NCBI RefSeq assembly: GCF_003589595.1
Contig: NW_020653718.1
Span: forward strand, 2,616,152 to 2,680,151
DNA from: Hyposmocoma kahamanoa
Taxonomy: Eukaryota; Arthropoda; Insecta; Lepidoptera; Cosmopterigidae
Length of the DNA stretch: 64,000 bases
Reading direction: 5' to 3'
The notes below the pieces were generated by a model. That model saw only the letters and a program-made list of their open reading frames with translations, made no database searches and was not told where the DNA came from. Both the position numbers and the translations under genes were made by a program. Positions 63,343 through 64,000 of the stretch are shown one piece after another (position 1 is the stretch's first letter; every line of letters begins with the position of its first letter).

Positions 63343-64000
63343 ATGGAACCAATATCGAGGTACTTCTTCCCAAAACAAAAAGTATCATACACGTACGAAA
63401 AACACGTATCGACGAAATCTGTCATTTGACGTTTCGGAGTAAAGAATTATGTCAAATCACGATCTTCGTACGCGTTTCGTGATAGCCTCCGGTCCGATGT
63501 GAAACTAAAACGATGATCGTTGCTTCGTATTTCGTGGTAGACCTCCATTCGTGTAATACATAGAAGGCCTCCACGCGCTAACTCATGCTCCTCCGGCCAT
63601 CACTTACTTCCCGGCTTCTGCAATAATGTACTATTATTTGATATAAATATGGAACATTTAGACTGTAGTAACATTTTTTGTAGTTGTAGACTAAGTTGTG
63701 GAGTATTTTAAAATATCTACAAATAGGACACGTTCAACGATGCGTAGCGAACCATGGTGAATAAACACTATAAACACAATTTAAATATTTTACGTGATGT
63801 CATGTCAATAAACGAAACTATTGTGTATTAAATTTAATAAACAGATAAAAATTTTATGTATATCCGCGCCTTAGGGAATAGTGATCAAGGAGGCTAGGTT
63901 TCCCCCTTAAACAGCTAAAACTTATTCTTTTGGCAGAAGTCGCTGTCGGCGTTTTAGTCACCAGAGGCTTGAACGGGGCAAACTGAAAGATGGAAGTGTC
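63343..64000. other. Unassigned end of window
   Basis: No gene. 63918-63978 (AACTTATTCTTTTGGCAGAAGTCGCTG, GTCACCAGAGGCTT) repeats 51865-51930. The block 63385-63550 has several CGT-rich words (TACGAAAAACACG, TACGCGTTTCGTG) of unknown meaning. Confidence 0.4.

Noticed and set aside
1..64000. CRISPR array, operon, ribosome-binding sites or replication origin
   Set aside because: No regularly spaced direct repeats with unique spacers, and the content is eukaryotic transposon DNA, so prokaryotic features are not expected.

Overview
This window looks like repeat-dense, gene-poor insect DNA, most likely from a moth or butterfly (Lepidoptera). It is AT-rich, and I found no convincing host gene, rRNA or functional tRNA gene. 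It is packed with decayed transposons: non-LTR retrotransposons whose 3' ends read GACTTTGACTTTGAC, RTE-like elements, BEL/Pao, Gypsy and Copia remnants, mariners, tRNA-derived SINEs, many short inverted-repeat elements (MITEs), and a family whose end reads CCGACTTCAAAAAAGGAGG, a motif I associate with lepidopteran genomes. The assignment to Lepidoptera is inference. Such density would fit a W chromosome, pericentromeric DNA or a large intergenic region.

Layout. 0-10 kb: a piggyBac-type MITE, a hAT-type MITE, Jockey-like LINE pieces, a mariner lying inside a LINE tail, a second mariner relic and two SINEs. 11-15 kb: a decayed BEL/Pao retrotransposon, followed by a clean 5'-truncated RTE-like insertion with an open reverse transcriptase frame, a GA tail and a 17-bp target-site duplication. 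15-22 kb: a hAT MITE split by a LINE, a 0.6-kb MITE and RTE-like fragments. 22-30 kb: mostly unassigned AT-rich DNA with LINE scraps and a long hairpin. 30-36 kb: inverted and tandem copies of the CCGACTTC family, nested MITE and SINE insertions, a LINE with a 357-codon open frame, and a MITE with 8-bp duplications. 36-46 kb: a Harbinger-like MITE, second copies of several families, a decayed modular repeat rich in ACGACAG, and the second copy of the 370-bp MITE, which carries a THAP-like peptide. 46-58 kb: Copia and Gypsy scraps, LINE C-termini (one internally duplicated), a SINE split by a MITE and an inverted SINE pair. 58-64 kb: sparse, with a few copies of the same families.

The most numerous family, called A here, is about 290 bp with an A-rich end and no recognisable internal promoter; there are about 16 full or partial copies on both strands. 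Paired copies within the window give insertion order: family A into repeat T, a LINE into a hAT MITE, a MITE and then a SINE in repeat M, a Harbinger-like MITE into a SINE, and a mariner into a LINE.

Nothing here is a working gene system. The most unusual material is the 370-bp MITE carrying the start of a THAP-like zinc finger (possibly P-element derived), the ACGACAG modules, and the many short perfect or near-perfect inverted repeats, several of them at element junctions. All alignments were made by eye, so boundaries are approximate unless a target-site duplication is given.
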